A stretch of 64,000 nt of DNA from Halorhabdus tiamatea SARL4B (GTDB lineage Archaea > Halobacteriota > Halobacteria > Halobacteriales > Haloarculaceae). The notes beneath the pieces were generated by a model. The model searched no databases. It was not told the origin of the DNA and saw only the letters and a program-made list of their open reading frames with translations. The DNA is taken from contig NC_021921.1 in assembly GCF_000470655.1 (NCBI RefSeq), forward strand, positions 186,001 through 250,000. Direction: 5' to 3'. Shown here piece after piece: positions 15,120-23,892 of the stretch. Numbering within the stretch: position 1 is the first letter of the stretch; every line of letters begins with the position of its first letter. A program made the position numbers and the translations under genes.

Positions 15120-17435
15120 CTAGTGCTGGCGGGCGAGTAACACTCCACCGCCGAGGAAGGCCAATACGGTGACGACGATCCCGAAGCCGGGACCCGTAGT
15201 CGTCGTTGTTGCCTGGTTCGTCGTGTCGGGTGTGCTCGTACTATCAGCTCGAGGTCCGTCCCCACTATCGTCTCGAGGTCCGTCACTGCTATCGACCGAT
15301 TCTTCCGACCTGGACGGTGTAGGCGTCTCGTCCGTCTGGATAGTTATCGACCCGGCCTCCGAGTCGTCCCCGGTATCGACTTTGTATTCGACGGCGTCCG
15401 AGCCCTCGACGGTCACATCGAGTGAGACTCGTCGGGTCTCGCCACCATCGAGACGTACTGCCTCGCGAACGCGCTCGTGGCCGTCGATGGACAACGAGAC
15501 GTTCCTCGAGCCAGCACGGTCGCCGACGTTCTCGACGGTGGCCGTGACCGTGATCGTCTCACCTTCGGTGACTTCCGTCGGCCCATCGAGATCTCCCAGT
15601 TCGAACTGGGCTGGCGCACGGACCGTCGTTTTGGCACGCTGGGTCGAGTTCCCGACGGTCACGGCGTGTGTCACTGTCCTGCCGGTCGGTTCCGCCGCCG
15701 TGAACTCGACGCGGTGGATCGACTCACCCGGCGTGACGCGAACGCGCTTGTCGGTCGACTGCTCGCCACTACGGTAGGAAACGGGGATTGAGACGGGTGT
15801 GTCGGCAGTGTTCTCGAACGTCGCCTCCACAGCGTAGGTCTCGCCCGGCGTGACGGTCGCCGGTGCGCTCACGTCTTTGCACTCGACCGTATCCCGATCG
15901 AGGGCCGCGAGGGTGCCGAGATGTCGCTCCGCAAGCGTGACGTCGTACGTTCCAGTCTCGTTTACGGACCACGCGACTGTTTCCACCGTGTCCGCGTATC
16001 CGGAAACGAAGACGGTCTCTTCGGCGACTGTCTCGCCGTCGGCCGAGACCGAGAGGCGCTCGCTTCCGGGCATCCCGCCGTCGTTTTCGAACCTCGCGGT
16101 GACCGTGGCCGTGCTGTTGGCGAGAATCGCCGACGTGTCGAGCTGTGCGTCGGTCCGCGTGACGTTGGCGGGCGTCCGAACGTCGAGCGTCGCCGTATCG
16201 GTCTTTCCGTTGACGGTGACTGAGACGTTGGCCGTCCCTGTCTCGGACGGGACTACGGTCCTGTTCTCGATCGAGACAGCACCGTCGACGTCGTAGTCAC
16301 TCGTCTGCGTCGCCGTGGTGGTCGAGCCGTCGTACAACTCCAGCGTCACCGTGACGTCGGTCGTGTCCTCGACGCTGAGAGGCGAGTGTCCGACCGTGAC
16401 GTCGACGTCCTCGACGTGTTGCTCTAAGACCGGATAGCTGTCTGTCGTCATGAAATTGGTCCCGACGAAGAGGTACTCCATGTTCTCTTTCGCGGCTGGG
16501 CCAGTCATCTGGTCGGTCGTCAAGCCGGTAACCTCTCTTGATCCTTTGCCGACTCCTTCCGTGGTGCCACTCGAATTGAGGTCCCAATATAGTTCTGAGA
16601 GAGTAGGCGAGACGGTATCTGCCCATCCGAAAACTCCACCTGTTTGAGAGTTGCCGCGGATGGTTGATACTGAAAATGAATTTCGTATTTTATTTGATCG
16701 TCTGCTCAGTGTCCCAATGATCCCACCAGCTGCCTTATCTTTAGATTGGACCATTCCATGAGATGTAGATCCAAGAATTGTACTATCTGTAGATAAAAAT
16801 CCGAGAACACCCCCAATATATTCAGAGCCGATAACATTAGCAGTCGATCTTGAACTCTGAAGATCCCCTTTATGCATAGTCCCCGCTATACCACCAACCA
16901 TTCTGGCCCCCTCAATTTTCCCATCTACAGACATTGAACGAATCTTTCCATCCTCACAATAGCCCACGATTCCACCGACGTGATTTTTTCCGATGATATC
17001 TGCTTCTCGGACATGAATCGACTGCAGCTCCGCTCCTTTAGTAGCTCCAAAAAGCCCGACATGATCTTCAGAAACCCTCGTGATTGAAAGGCCCGTGATT
17101 ACGTGATCACGACCATCTATGGACCCCTTAAAAGGCCCATCCGGATTTGACCCCACAGGATCAAATCCTTCTCCTTTGTTCCAGTCTGCTGTCTCAGTAG
17201 CATTGATATCAGCAGCGAGAACGTAACTGGCGGAAAGGTCCTCTTCCATGGCTTGGAGCTCTTCTGCGTTTGTAACTACATATGGGTCTTCAGCGGTTCC
17301 AGACCCGGATAATGATTCAATGGATGTCATTTCAGATGCCGCAACCATCCCACTAATACTCATACCGAAGGCCAGAGCAATTATACAAATTACAATAGCA
17401 AAAAACGATTTTGAATGTGAAACTGTATTCCTCAT
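15120..17435 (-). CDS. GLUG-repeat, PGF-CTERM-anchored surface adhesin
   Basis: 771 residues. A signal peptide (about 1-33, hydrophobic core FFAIVICIIALAFGM) leads to a head with six GLUG-type turns (VGLFG 126, VGGIVG 153, VGGIAG 180, IGGVLG 207, AGGIIG 236, TGGVFG 265) spaced 27-29 residues apart, as in beta-helical adhesins. Three or four immunoglobulin/CARDB-like domains (about 340-700) follow, then a Ser/Thr/Asp stalk and a PGF-CTERM tail (GPGFG, a helix, basic end) that archaeosortase would cleave for lipid anchoring. The head is AT-rich while the rest is GC-rich. It lies 2 bp after the pilin-like gene. Likely mediates surface or cell contact. Confidence 0.82.
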   Translation of the reverse strand: MRNTVSHSKSFFAIVICIIALAFGMSISGMVAASEMTSIESLSGSGTAEDPYVVTNAEELQAMEEDLSASYVLAADINATETADWNKGEGFDPVGSNPDGPFKGSIDGRDHVITGLSITRVSEDHVGLFGATKGAELQSIHVREADIIGKNHVGGIVGYCEDGKIRSMSVDGKIEGARMVGGIAGTMHKGDLQSSRSTANVIGSEYIGGVLGFLSTDSTILGSTSHGMVQSKDKAAGGIIGTLSRRSNKIRNSFSVSTIRGNSQTGGVFGWADTVSPTLSELYWDLNSSGTTEGVGKGSREVTGLTTDQMTGPAAKENMEYLFVGTNFMTTDSYPVLEQHVEDVDVTVGHSPLSVEDTTDVTVTLELYDGSTTTATQTSDYDVDGAVSIENRTVVPSETGTANVSVTVNGKTDTATLDVRTPANVTRTDAQLDTSAILANSTATVTARFENDGGMPGSERLSVSADGETVAEETVFVSGYADTVETVAWSVNETGTYDVTLAERHLGTLAALDRDTVECKDVSAPATVTPGETYAVEATFENTADTPVSIPVSYRSGEQSTDKRVRVTPGESIHRVEFTAAEPTGRTVTHAVTVGNSTQRAKTTVRAPAQFELGDLDGPTEVTEGETITVTATVENVGDRAGSRNVSLSIDGHERVREAVRLDGGETRRVSLDVTVEGSDAVEYKVDTGDDSEAGSITIQTDETPTPSRSEESVDSSDGPRDDSGDGPRADSTSTPDTTNQATTTTTGPGFGIVVTVLAFLGGGVLLARQH

Positions 17436-17640
17436 AATTAACGATAAATCACTACCTCGGTGGACTCATCAGTAGCCTTATAATCGGAGTCGGAAGGAGG
17501 GATGACTTCGAACTCAAGACTTCCTCGATTTTGATCGGATCTGAAGTCGATATTTGCCTTATCTCGATCCGGACTACCTGAGATAATATCCAATTTGGCT
17601 GACCCATTTGTGGTGTTGAGTTTCATTGGTTCATCAACCA
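16560..17640. other. AT-rich segment across pilin end and adhesin head
   Basis: Base composition drops visibly from the surrounding GC-rich sequence to runs such as TTTCGTATTTTATTTGATCG. The segment covers roughly residues 93-159 of the pilin-like protein, the gene junction, and residues 1-290 of the adhesin. Both reading frames remain intact. Borders are by eye, within about 60 bp. It looks like a recently recombined cassette. Confidence 0.7.
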
Positions 17641-17917
17641 GCGTCAAACTCCCACTCCGAACCAGCACGTGCGCGCCCTCGACCGGATCGCCTTCGCTCG
17701 TCACGACACTCACGTTCGTCGTCTCACCCACCTTCACCAGTTCGTCGCTGAACTCCACGGTCACGGTCTCGTCCTGGAAGCTGTCGTCGAACTGTCCGAG
17801 GACGTTCATCATCAGCGAGAGGGCGGCGACGCCGACGACCAGTGCGATCACCAGCCGGATCGGTAACCCCTCGATCGCGCGTTCGTCCCCCGCGAAATCG
17901 CCAGTTCTGCGTCGCAT
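17438..17917 (-). CDS. Prepilin-like membrane protein paired with the adhesin
   Basis: 159 residues. The N-terminus has a charged leader, then ERAIEG followed by LPIRLVIALVVGVAALSLMM, which fits an archaeal class III signal peptide with PibD cleavage after Gly. The rest is an extracellular beta-rich region (VTVEFSDELVKVGETTNVSVV, resembling an Ig-like fold). It would be a minor pilin or an adaptor carrying the adhesin encoded 2 bp downstream. The first 90 codons are GC-rich, the last 65 AT-rich. The promoter is the symmetric TATA at 17941-17947, 30 nt from the ATG. Confidence 0.72.
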   Translation of the reverse strand: MRRRTGDFAGDERAIEGLPIRLVIALVVGVAALSLMMNVLGQFDDSFQDETVTVEFSDELVKVGETTNVSVVTSEGDPVEGAHVLVRSGSLTLVDEPMKLNTTNGSAKLDIISGSPDRDKANIDFRSDQNRGSLEFEVIPPSDSDYKATDESTEVVIYR

Positions 17918-17940
17918 ACCGTTCGTGGCTGCGCTCTGTC

Positions 17941-17947
17941 TTATAAA
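17941..17947. promoter_or_regulatory. Symmetric TATA element between the two pilus-locus arms
   Basis: TTATAAA reads as a TATA box on both strands. On the minus strand it lies 30 nt before the pilin-like ATG (17917), implying a leaderless start. On the plus strand it would drive the HerA-like gene with a leader of about 25 nt. One element may therefore serve both divergent arms. Confidence 0.5.
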
Positions 17948-17995
17948 CTCCCGGACGACCGTCCCTTCAAGTGCGATGGCGGGGCCAGGACCGCC

Positions 17996-19123
17996 ATGAC
18001 GTTCGTCCTCGGCCGCGGTGACGCGGACGACGACCTGCCGAAGATGCGCCTCGGAACCTACCGAGCCCTCGACGGAAGTCCCGGTGCGGACCTATTTTTG
18101 GACCTCGACCGTCCGCACGCGATGCTCGTCGTCGGCAAGCGCGGCTACGGAAAGTCCTACACGCTTGGCGTGCTCGCGGAAGGGCTCGCCGCGACGCCCG
18201 GTATCGCGCCGACGATCGTCGATCCGATGGGAATCTTCGGGCCGCTCGCGGGCGGTTCGAATGGCGAATCGAACCGGGATTTGGGTGGCGATGCGATCGC
18301 CGCGACGGTCTTCGAAGAACCGACAGTCGCGCCCGACACCCTCGATCCGCGATCGTGGTGTGCGCTACTCGGTCTCGACCCCGAGAGCGGCGCGGGCAGT
18401 CTCGTCTGGCGAGCGGCACAGGAACGTTCGACGCTCGCAGGCATGCGCAAACATATCACTGACGGTGATGCCCCCGACCGGGACGAGCGTGCTGCTCTCA
18501 ATCACCTCCGACTCGCCCAGTCCTGGGGCGTCTTCGACGCGGAGGGGATCGACGCCGAACAGCTCGGCGGCGGTGAGATCACGGTCGTCGACGTCTCTGG
18601 ACACGAGACGGCGGCGATGAGCGCCGTCTGCCGGGGCGTCGGCGAAGCGCTCTACCGCGCCGGCGTGAGCGACAGCGTCGATCGGCTCCCGTGGCTGCTG
18701 GTCGATGAGGCACACACGTTCTTCGACGGCGTCGCGGCGAGCGCCCTCGAGACCATTCTCACGCGGGGGCGCGCACCCGGCGTAAGTCTCGTTTCAGCTA
18801 CCCAGCGACCGAGTGCCGTCCCCGAGGTCGGGGTCTCACAGTCGGACGTTCTCCTCTCCCATCGACTGACTGCCGGGGCCGACCTCGACGCACTCAGGCG
18901 GGCCCAGCCGACGTACATGAACGGCTCACTGGCGGATCGGATGCCCAGCCAACCGGGCGATGTCGTCATCGTCGACGACGCCACGGAGACGGTCCACGCG
19001 GCCCGGGTTCGCGAGCGCGAGACGCCACACGGCGGTGACAGCCCGGCTGTGAGCGAAACCTCCTACGGCCAGTCCATCGAACGCAACGGACGGCCAGAGC
19101 ATGTCGATGTGCGCCCAGAGTAG
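17996..19123 (+). CDS. HerA/VirB4-like P-loop ATPase (DUF87-type) of the pilus locus
   Basis: 375 residues. Walker A is VVGKRGYGKSYTLG (res. 45-58), Walker B with the catalytic Glu is PWLLVDEAHTFF (about 231-242), and the sensor SLVSATQRPSAVP follows, the HerA/FtsK-like arrangement. Such ATPases pump DNA or protein as hexamers. No NurA nuclease is nearby, so a DNA-end-resection role is unlikely. The gene leads the rightward pilus arm and diverges from the pilin-like gene. I infer a motor or regulatory role in the surface system. It is shorter than typical HerA (about 500 residues) and lacks the full N-terminal HAS barrel. Confidence 0.75.
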   Translation: MTFVLGRGDADDDLPKMRLGTYRALDGSPGADLFLDLDRPHAMLVVGKRGYGKSYTLGVLAEGLAATPGIAPTIVDPMGIFGPLAGGSNGESNRDLGGDAIAATVFEEPTVAPDTLDPRSWCALLGLDPESGAGSLVWRAAQERSTLAGMRKHITDGDAPDRDERAALNHLRLAQSWGVFDAEGIDAEQLGGGEITVVDVSGHETAAMSAVCRGVGEALYRAGVSDSVDRLPWLLVDEAHTFFDGVAASALETILTRGRAPGVSLVSATQRPSAVPEVGVSQSDVLLSHRLTAGADLDALRRAQPTYMNGSLADRMPSQPGDVVIVDDATETVHAARVRERETPHGGDSPAVSETSYGQSIERNGRPEHVDVRPE

Positions 19124-19165
19124 ACAGCCCGCGGCTGCTGTCAACTCCACTCACCCCAAAGTTCG

Positions 19166-19654
19166 ATGATCCGATACGTCCTGGCGATCCTGCTGACGGT
19201 GGCGCTACTTGGAATCGGGGTGGCGGGCGTCGATCACGCCACGACAATTCGGAGTGAAGCGCAGGTCGAGACTCAGATCGCCGAGATCGAATCTGCGGTG
19301 ACCTCACTCCACGAGACCGAGGAACCGACCCCGACGGAGCAAGCCGGCGCGCGACGCGTGCTCGAACTCGATCTACCGTCGTCGGGATTCGCGTCGGAAC
19401 CGGTCGACACCTTTCGGATCAGACCGGACGCCCCCGGCATCACGACGATCGAGTATCGCGTCGATGGACGAATGACGCGCACGAAACACATCGAGACAAT
19501 CATCAAAAATCACAATGCCTCGGATGGGACGACCGATCTGAGCGGGGTTACAGGCCGCGTGACTCTCGCGCTCTCGCTCACAGCGGCGAGAAGTGCTCCC
19601 GGGAGCGATCCGGGGACGTATGTCACGCTACGGGTGCTGTCGAGGGGTCGATGA
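19166..19654 (+). CDS. Membrane-anchored pilus-locus protein (DUF7311-like)
   Basis: 162 residues. A single N-terminal hydrophobic helix (MIRYVLAILLTVALLGIGVAGV) is followed by an extracytoplasmic region with a predicted coiled segment (EAQVETQIAEIESAVTSLHE) and beta strands. This resembles minor pseudopilins, though no PibD site is evident. It matches my recollection of the haloarchaeal DUF7311 family that precedes pilB. The gene lies 42 bp after the HerA-like gene and before the pilB promoter. Function unknown. Confidence 0.65.
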   Translation: MIRYVLAILLTVALLGIGVAGVDHATTIRSEAQVETQIAEIESAVTSLHETEEPTPTEQAGARRVLELDLPSSGFASEPVDTFRIRPDAPGITTIEYRVDGRMTRTKHIETIIKNHNASDGTTDLSGVTGRVTLALSLTAARSAPGSDPGTYVTLRVLSRGR

Positions 19655-19720
19655 GTGAGTGCCGTCGCGGTTGTCTGGAGGGACCCGACCGAATGCTGCA
19701 ATCGGTGAGCGACACGGACG

Positions 19721-19727
19721 TTTATAA
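19721..19727 (+). promoter_or_regulatory. TATA element for pilB operon
   Basis: TTTATAA starts 30 nt before the pilB ATG at 19751, as expected for a leaderless message. It shows that pilB-pilC and following genes can be transcribed separately from the HerA-like gene. Confidence 0.55.
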
Positions 19728-19750
19728 CGGAGTGGGCAGCCACCGTCCCT

Positions 19751-21685
19751 ATGCCGGAACTGTCGGCCGGATCGTCGGCCGCTACGTTCGCCCGGGCAGT
19801 GGGCTTCGAGACGGTCCTGAAACTGCTGGACAGTGAGCACGGGGACGCGTGTTCGTGCCGACCGGAGAGAGACGGCGACCGATTGCTCGTCGACGCAAGC
19901 GAGTGCGACGGCGATCTCGCCGCTTCGTCAGCCTGTCGTGAAACGGTCCTGCGGGAACTCGCGACCGATCCGGTTACGGCGGTTGTCGTCGAGTCGGACG
20001 GCCTCCAACACCGGTATCGACACGAGGCGGCGTCGCTCCTCTCGGCGATCGGTCGGTTTCTCGAGCTCCTCGGAGCGGACGAAGAGGCCATCGAGCGCCG
20101 CGTCGTGACTGAGCCGCTCGCAGTCGCGGGGGACCTCCGTGAACGAGTCGATCCGATCGCGGACGTCGGCGTCGAATCTGGTCTCGTCGAGACCGCCGCT
20201 CGTCTCGATGACGTGTCCGAGATCCTGACACCAGAGCGTGGCCTCACGATCGGCCACTACTTCGTCGATCACTCGATCGGCGACGACGTCCGACTTCGGG
20301 AAGTCATCGACCTCGACACCGGCAGTCGGGCACGCGTCTACGCCCGCCCGAACGGCGTTCCACGGTACGTCCTCGACCCGGTCGAGCTTGCGCTCTCGGA
20401 ATCTAATCGGCGAACGATCCTCGACGGCTACGAACGGATTGCGAACGGGGAGCTGGCCGGCGACGGGGCCGCGACCTATGCGATCGAAGCGGCGGATACC
20501 GGCGCAGTCGACCCACAGTTGGCGTCAGTCTTGCGAAAACATACGCGTGGCTACGGTGTTCTCGAGGACCTTTTCGCCGATCCGGAGGTCACCGACGTCT
20601 ACCTCACGGCACCGGTGGCACGCAATCCACTCAGAGTGGTTCGCGGTGGGGAGTCCATGACGACGAATGTCTCTCTGAGTTCCGACGGGGCACACGCGAT
20701 CGCGTCGCGGATCAGGCGCACGAGCGGGCGGGCGTTCTCGCGGGCGACGCCGACCGTCGACGCGAAAGCGACCCTCGACGGCGAGGCCGAATTACGCGTC
20801 GCTGGAGTAACCAATCCGGTCTCCGAGGGAATCGCCTTCGCGTTCAGACAGCAAACCGGGGATCGGTTCACGCTCCCGGAACTCGTCCGGAACGGGACCG
20901 TGACGCCGGAGGTCGCGGGATTTCTCTCAGTCGCGATCGAGTCGAACGCGGCGGCGCTCATCGCCGGAACCCGCGGGGCAGGCAAGACGACGCTGCTCGG
21001 GACGTTGTTGTACGAACTGACGGCGGACACCCGGACAGTCGTGATCGAGGACACACCGGAGCTACCGGTCGAGTCGTTGCAATCCGTGGGCCGTGACGTC
21101 CAGGCGCTTCGAACCGGGACGGGTCACGGGCCGGAGATGACCCCGGCGGAGGCTCTGCGTACGGCCCTTCGACTCGGTGACGGCGCGCTCGTGGTCGGCG
21201 AGATCCGTGGCGAGGAGGCACCGGTCCTCTACGAGGCGATGCGGGTCGGTGCGAACGGAAACGCCGTCCTCGGAACGATCCACGGCGACGGCGCGGGCGA
21301 CGTCTACGAACGCGTCGTCACGGACCTCGGCGTCGACCCGTCGTCGTTCGCGGTGACTGATCTGGTGGTGACGATCCAGACAGTCCCGACGCCCCAGGGC
21401 CGTGACCGCCGGGTCTCCCGTATCGAGGAAGTGATCTACGACGGGAGCGACGTCTGGTTCGAACCGCTCTACGAAACTGATGGGACAGCGCCCCGACCGA
21501 CCGGTCGGATCGACCAGGGCGAGAGTCGGTTCGTCCACGAGTTGTCCGGTCCAGCGGGGGCCTATGCGGACGTGCGAGAGTCGATCGCCAGGCGAGCCGA
21601 CCGGCTGGAGACGCTCGCCGCGGACGGCCGAACCGAACCCGCAGAAGTCGCCAGCGCGTACGCCGGCCGGAGCCGATCGAACTGA
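19751..21685 (+). CDS. PilB/TadA-type secretion ATPase
   Basis: 644 residues. The C-terminal half is a type II/IV secretion ATPase with Walker A IAGTRGAGKTT (res. 404-414), Asp box VVIEDTPELP, Walker B ALVVGEIRGEE (about 475-485) and His box AVLGTIHGDGAGD. It powers assembly of type IV pilins at the inner face of the membrane. The N-terminus (res. 1-120) carries an unusual cysteine set (Cys34, Cys36, Cys52, Cys62) after HGDAC, which could bind zinc. The gene ends in TGATG shared with pilC, so translation is coupled. Certain as a secretion ATPase; which pilus it builds is inferred from the neighbours. Confidence 0.93.
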   Translation: MPELSAGSSAATFARAVGFETVLKLLDSEHGDACSCRPERDGDRLLVDASECDGDLAASSACRETVLRELATDPVTAVVVESDGLQHRYRHEAASLLSAIGRFLELLGADEEAIERRVVTEPLAVAGDLRERVDPIADVGVESGLVETAARLDDVSEILTPERGLTIGHYFVDHSIGDDVRLREVIDLDTGSRARVYARPNGVPRYVLDPVELALSESNRRTILDGYERIANGELAGDGAATYAIEAADTGAVDPQLASVLRKHTRGYGVLEDLFADPEVTDVYLTAPVARNPLRVVRGGESMTTNVSLSSDGAHAIASRIRRTSGRAFSRATPTVDAKATLDGEAELRVAGVTNPVSEGIAFAFRQQTGDRFTLPELVRNGTVTPEVAGFLSVAIESNAAALIAGTRGAGKTTLLGTLLYELTADTRTVVIEDTPELPVESLQSVGRDVQALRTGTGHGPEMTPAEALRTALRLGDGALVVGEIRGEEAPVLYEAMRVGANGNAVLGTIHGDGAGDVYERVVTDLGVDPSSFAVTDLVVTIQTVPTPQGRDRRVSRIEEVIYDGSDVWFEPLYETDGTAPRPTGRIDQGESRFVHELSGPAGAYADVRESIARRADRLETLAADGRTEPAEVASAYAGRSRSN

Positions 21686-23391
21686 TGGCGGTTCGTTCGG
21701 CTCTGCTCGTCGGCCTCGCGTGGCTCTATCGTTTCGAGGTCGAAGCGAGTGACGAACTCGTCGAGTCGGTCACGTTCCTGGGGTCGCCGCACACGCCCGA
21801 GACGTACGTCAAAGCCGGGTACAGTGCCGGCATTCTCGGGGCGTTGGTTCCGATCGGATTCACTCTCTGGCTCCCCTGGTACGCAGTCGTCGGCATATCG
21901 CTAGGGTGTTCGCTGGTGTCGATGCACGTCGTGCAGACGCTCCCGCACGTGCTCGCGTCGTTCGAACGGACCGAGGCGCTGGGGGACGCACCGACCCTGA
22001 TCGGGCGGGCAGTCCTCCGGATGCAGATCGAACCCTCGACCGAATCAGCCATCAGGTTTGCCGCCGAGACTGGATCGAGCTCGCTGGCGAGGAACCTCGA
22101 GACACACGTCGAAGCCGCCGTCGGGACGCCACGGACCGGCCTGCTGTCCTTCGCCGAGGAGTGGGCCGATCGGTTTCCGGCGATGCGGCGCTCGGCGTAC
22201 TTACTGGCGAGTGCCGGGGAGGCACCCGAGGCCGAGCGCAACCGGACGCTGGATCGCTCGCTTGCGGCCGTCCTCGACGGGACGCGCGATCGCATGGCCG
22301 AGTTCACGAACGCGATCCGCGGGCCGACCACGATACTGTACGCCTTTGGCGTGATGGTTCCGCTCGCGCTCGTCGCACTCGTTCCGGCCGTCGGGTTCGT
22401 GGGTTACGAGCTCAGTATCTGGTATCTGGTCGTTGGATACGACGTCGTCCTGCCGATCGTTCTGGTGGGGGCGAGCCTCTGGCTGCTCGCACGCCGGCCG
22501 ATCGCGTTTCCGCCACCGAAGGTCACTCGCGCACACCCGGACGTTCCGCCGCGAGCGCTCCCGACGCTGCTGTGGGGTGGGCTCGGGACGCTTGCTGGGT
22601 ACGCGCTCGTCACCGCAGTCGGTGTCGGCTACCTGGCCCCGATCGCCAGTGGTGGTCTCGGCATCGCCGGGGCGCTGATCGGATACGTCCGTCCCATCCT
22701 TCAGGTGCGAACGTACGTCCGCGAGGTCGAGGCGGACCTCACCGACGCGCTGTATCTCACGGGCCGACTCGTCGACGACGGCAACTCCGTCGAGACGGCG
22801 ATTCAGCGGGCTGGAGAACAAGTTCCGGGGGAGACCGGCGATCTCTTCGCCCGCGCTGCCGGCCTCCAGCGTCGACTCCACGTCAGCGTCCACGAGGCGT
22901 TCCTCGGCGAGTACGGCGTCGTCACGACAGTGCCGAGCCCGCGCGTTCGGGCCACCGTCGAACTCCTGGCGATCGCCGCCGAACAGGGTGCACCGGCCGG
23001 GCGCGCGATCGTCTCGATGGCCGATCACCTCGACGAACTCCGGGACGTCGAAGCCCAAACGAGACGACAGCTCTCGACGATCACCGACACGATCGACAAC
23101 ACCGCGACGTTTTTCGGGCCGATGGTCGCCGGGGCGACTGTCGGGCTTGCCGGCGGCCTCGCCGGGGAGGGAACGGCGATCGTAGACGGTGCGACGACGC
23201 TCCCGATCGAGCAACTCGGCATCGTGATCGGGGTCTACGTCGTCTCGCTGTCCTTTATCTTAGTTCCGCTCGCGGTCGCCCTCGAGGACGGCCTCGACTG
23301 GCCGTTGCTCGGCTATCGAATCGGCCGCTCCCTCCTCGGGGCCGTCCCGATCTACGTCGTCACCATTGTCGTCGTGGGGGCGACGTTCTGA
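21685..23391 (+). CDS. PilC/TadC-type platform membrane protein
   Basis: 568 residues with two type II secretion F domains separated by membrane helices, as usual for archaeal PilC: hydrophobic helices near residues 43-70, 215-270, 292-330 and 480-565. The cytoplasmic helical bundles in between contain GRAVLRMQIEPS and LYLTGRLVDDGNSVETAI, the characteristic first helix of the second F domain. It is the membrane platform on which the PilB ATPase acts to insert pilins. Its ATG shares a base with the pilB stop. Pilin-like genes follow after 51 bp. Confidence 0.9.
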   Translation: MAVRSALLVGLAWLYRFEVEASDELVESVTFLGSPHTPETYVKAGYSAGILGALVPIGFTLWLPWYAVVGISLGCSLVSMHVVQTLPHVLASFERTEALGDAPTLIGRAVLRMQIEPSTESAIRFAAETGSSSLARNLETHVEAAVGTPRTGLLSFAEEWADRFPAMRRSAYLLASAGEAPEAERNRTLDRSLAAVLDGTRDRMAEFTNAIRGPTTILYAFGVMVPLALVALVPAVGFVGYELSIWYLVVGYDVVLPIVLVGASLWLLARRPIAFPPPKVTRAHPDVPPRALPTLLWGGLGTLAGYALVTAVGVGYLAPIASGGLGIAGALIGYVRPILQVRTYVREVEADLTDALYLTGRLVDDGNSVETAIQRAGEQVPGETGDLFARAAGLQRRLHVSVHEAFLGEYGVVTTVPSPRVRATVELLAIAAEQGAPAGRAIVSMADHLDELRDVEAQTRRQLSTITDTIDNTATFFGPMVAGATVGLAGGLAGEGTAIVDGATTLPIEQLGIVIGVYVVSLSFILVPLAVALEDGLDWPLLGYRIGRSLLGAVPIYVVTIVVVGATF

Positions 23392-23442
23392 GCAGTCGTC
23401 TGTGACTTTAAGTACGATACCCGGGCCAGGAGACCCAACCGC

Positions 23443-23892
23443 ATGGACGGCGTACTCTCGGGCCGCGGGCAGACCGAACCCCTGGCAGCGCTGGCTGCGA
23501 TCGCACTCGTCTGTACGGCGATCACGCTCTACACCGGGCTGTACGGGACGCTGTTCGACTCGGTGGGCGAGGAGCGCGCGCTCGGTTCGGTCACGGCCGA
23601 ACGGGTCTGGGACGCGATCGGCGAGAACGGGGTCTACGACAGCGACGACGACCTCCGAACGCGAATCGAGCCGGCGACGATCCCACAGGGTGCGAACCTC
23701 GAGGTGACGGTGACGTACGTCGGTGACGACGGGCGGATGGAAACGGCGGGATCGGCGACCTTCGACGCCCGAGGAAGCGTGATTCGGACGGATCCACCGT
23801 CGACCGCCGAGCGATTCGAGCGGTCGGTTCCGGTTCGGATCGCACCGGGCGACCTAAAGCCGGGGACGCTCACGGTGGTGGTCTGGTCGTGA
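23443..23892 (+). CDS. Pilin-like protein (DUF7285-like)
   Basis: 149 residues. The N-terminus GRGQTEPLAALAAIALVCTAITLY has a hydrophobic helix preceded by Gly and followed at position 5 by Glu-Pro, close to the layout of archaeal minor pilins. The rest is a beta-rich exported domain (LEVTVTYVGDDGRMETAG, VPVRIAPGDLKPGTLTVVV). It matches my memory of the DUF7285 family found after pilC in haloarchaea. The end overlaps the GTG start of the next gene. Probably a minor pilin; no experimental role known to me. Confidence 0.7.
   Translation: MDGVLSGRGQTEPLAALAAIALVCTAITLYTGLYGTLFDSVGEERALGSVTAERVWDAIGENGVYDSDDDLRTRIEPATIPQGANLEVTVTYVGDDGRMETAGSATFDARGSVIRTDPPSTAERFERSVPVRIAPGDLKPGTLTVVVWS

Noticed and set aside
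16297-16626. 109-codon frame inside the adhesin gene
   Set aside because: A frame-shifted shadow of the adhesin, with stop-free Arg-rich content and no relation to known families.
17996-19123. HerA-NurA DNA repair module
   Set aside because: No NurA-like gene follows and the protein is short, so a repair module is not supported here.
19651-19836. 61-codon ORF with an ATGA-like overlap before pilB
   Set aside because: It runs into pilB in another frame, is cysteine- and arginine-rich, and contains the pilB promoter.
21906-23405. 499-codon frame overlapping pilC on the same strand
   Set aside because: Arg/Gly/Pro-rich shifted reading of pilC with no membrane helices, which the true frame has.
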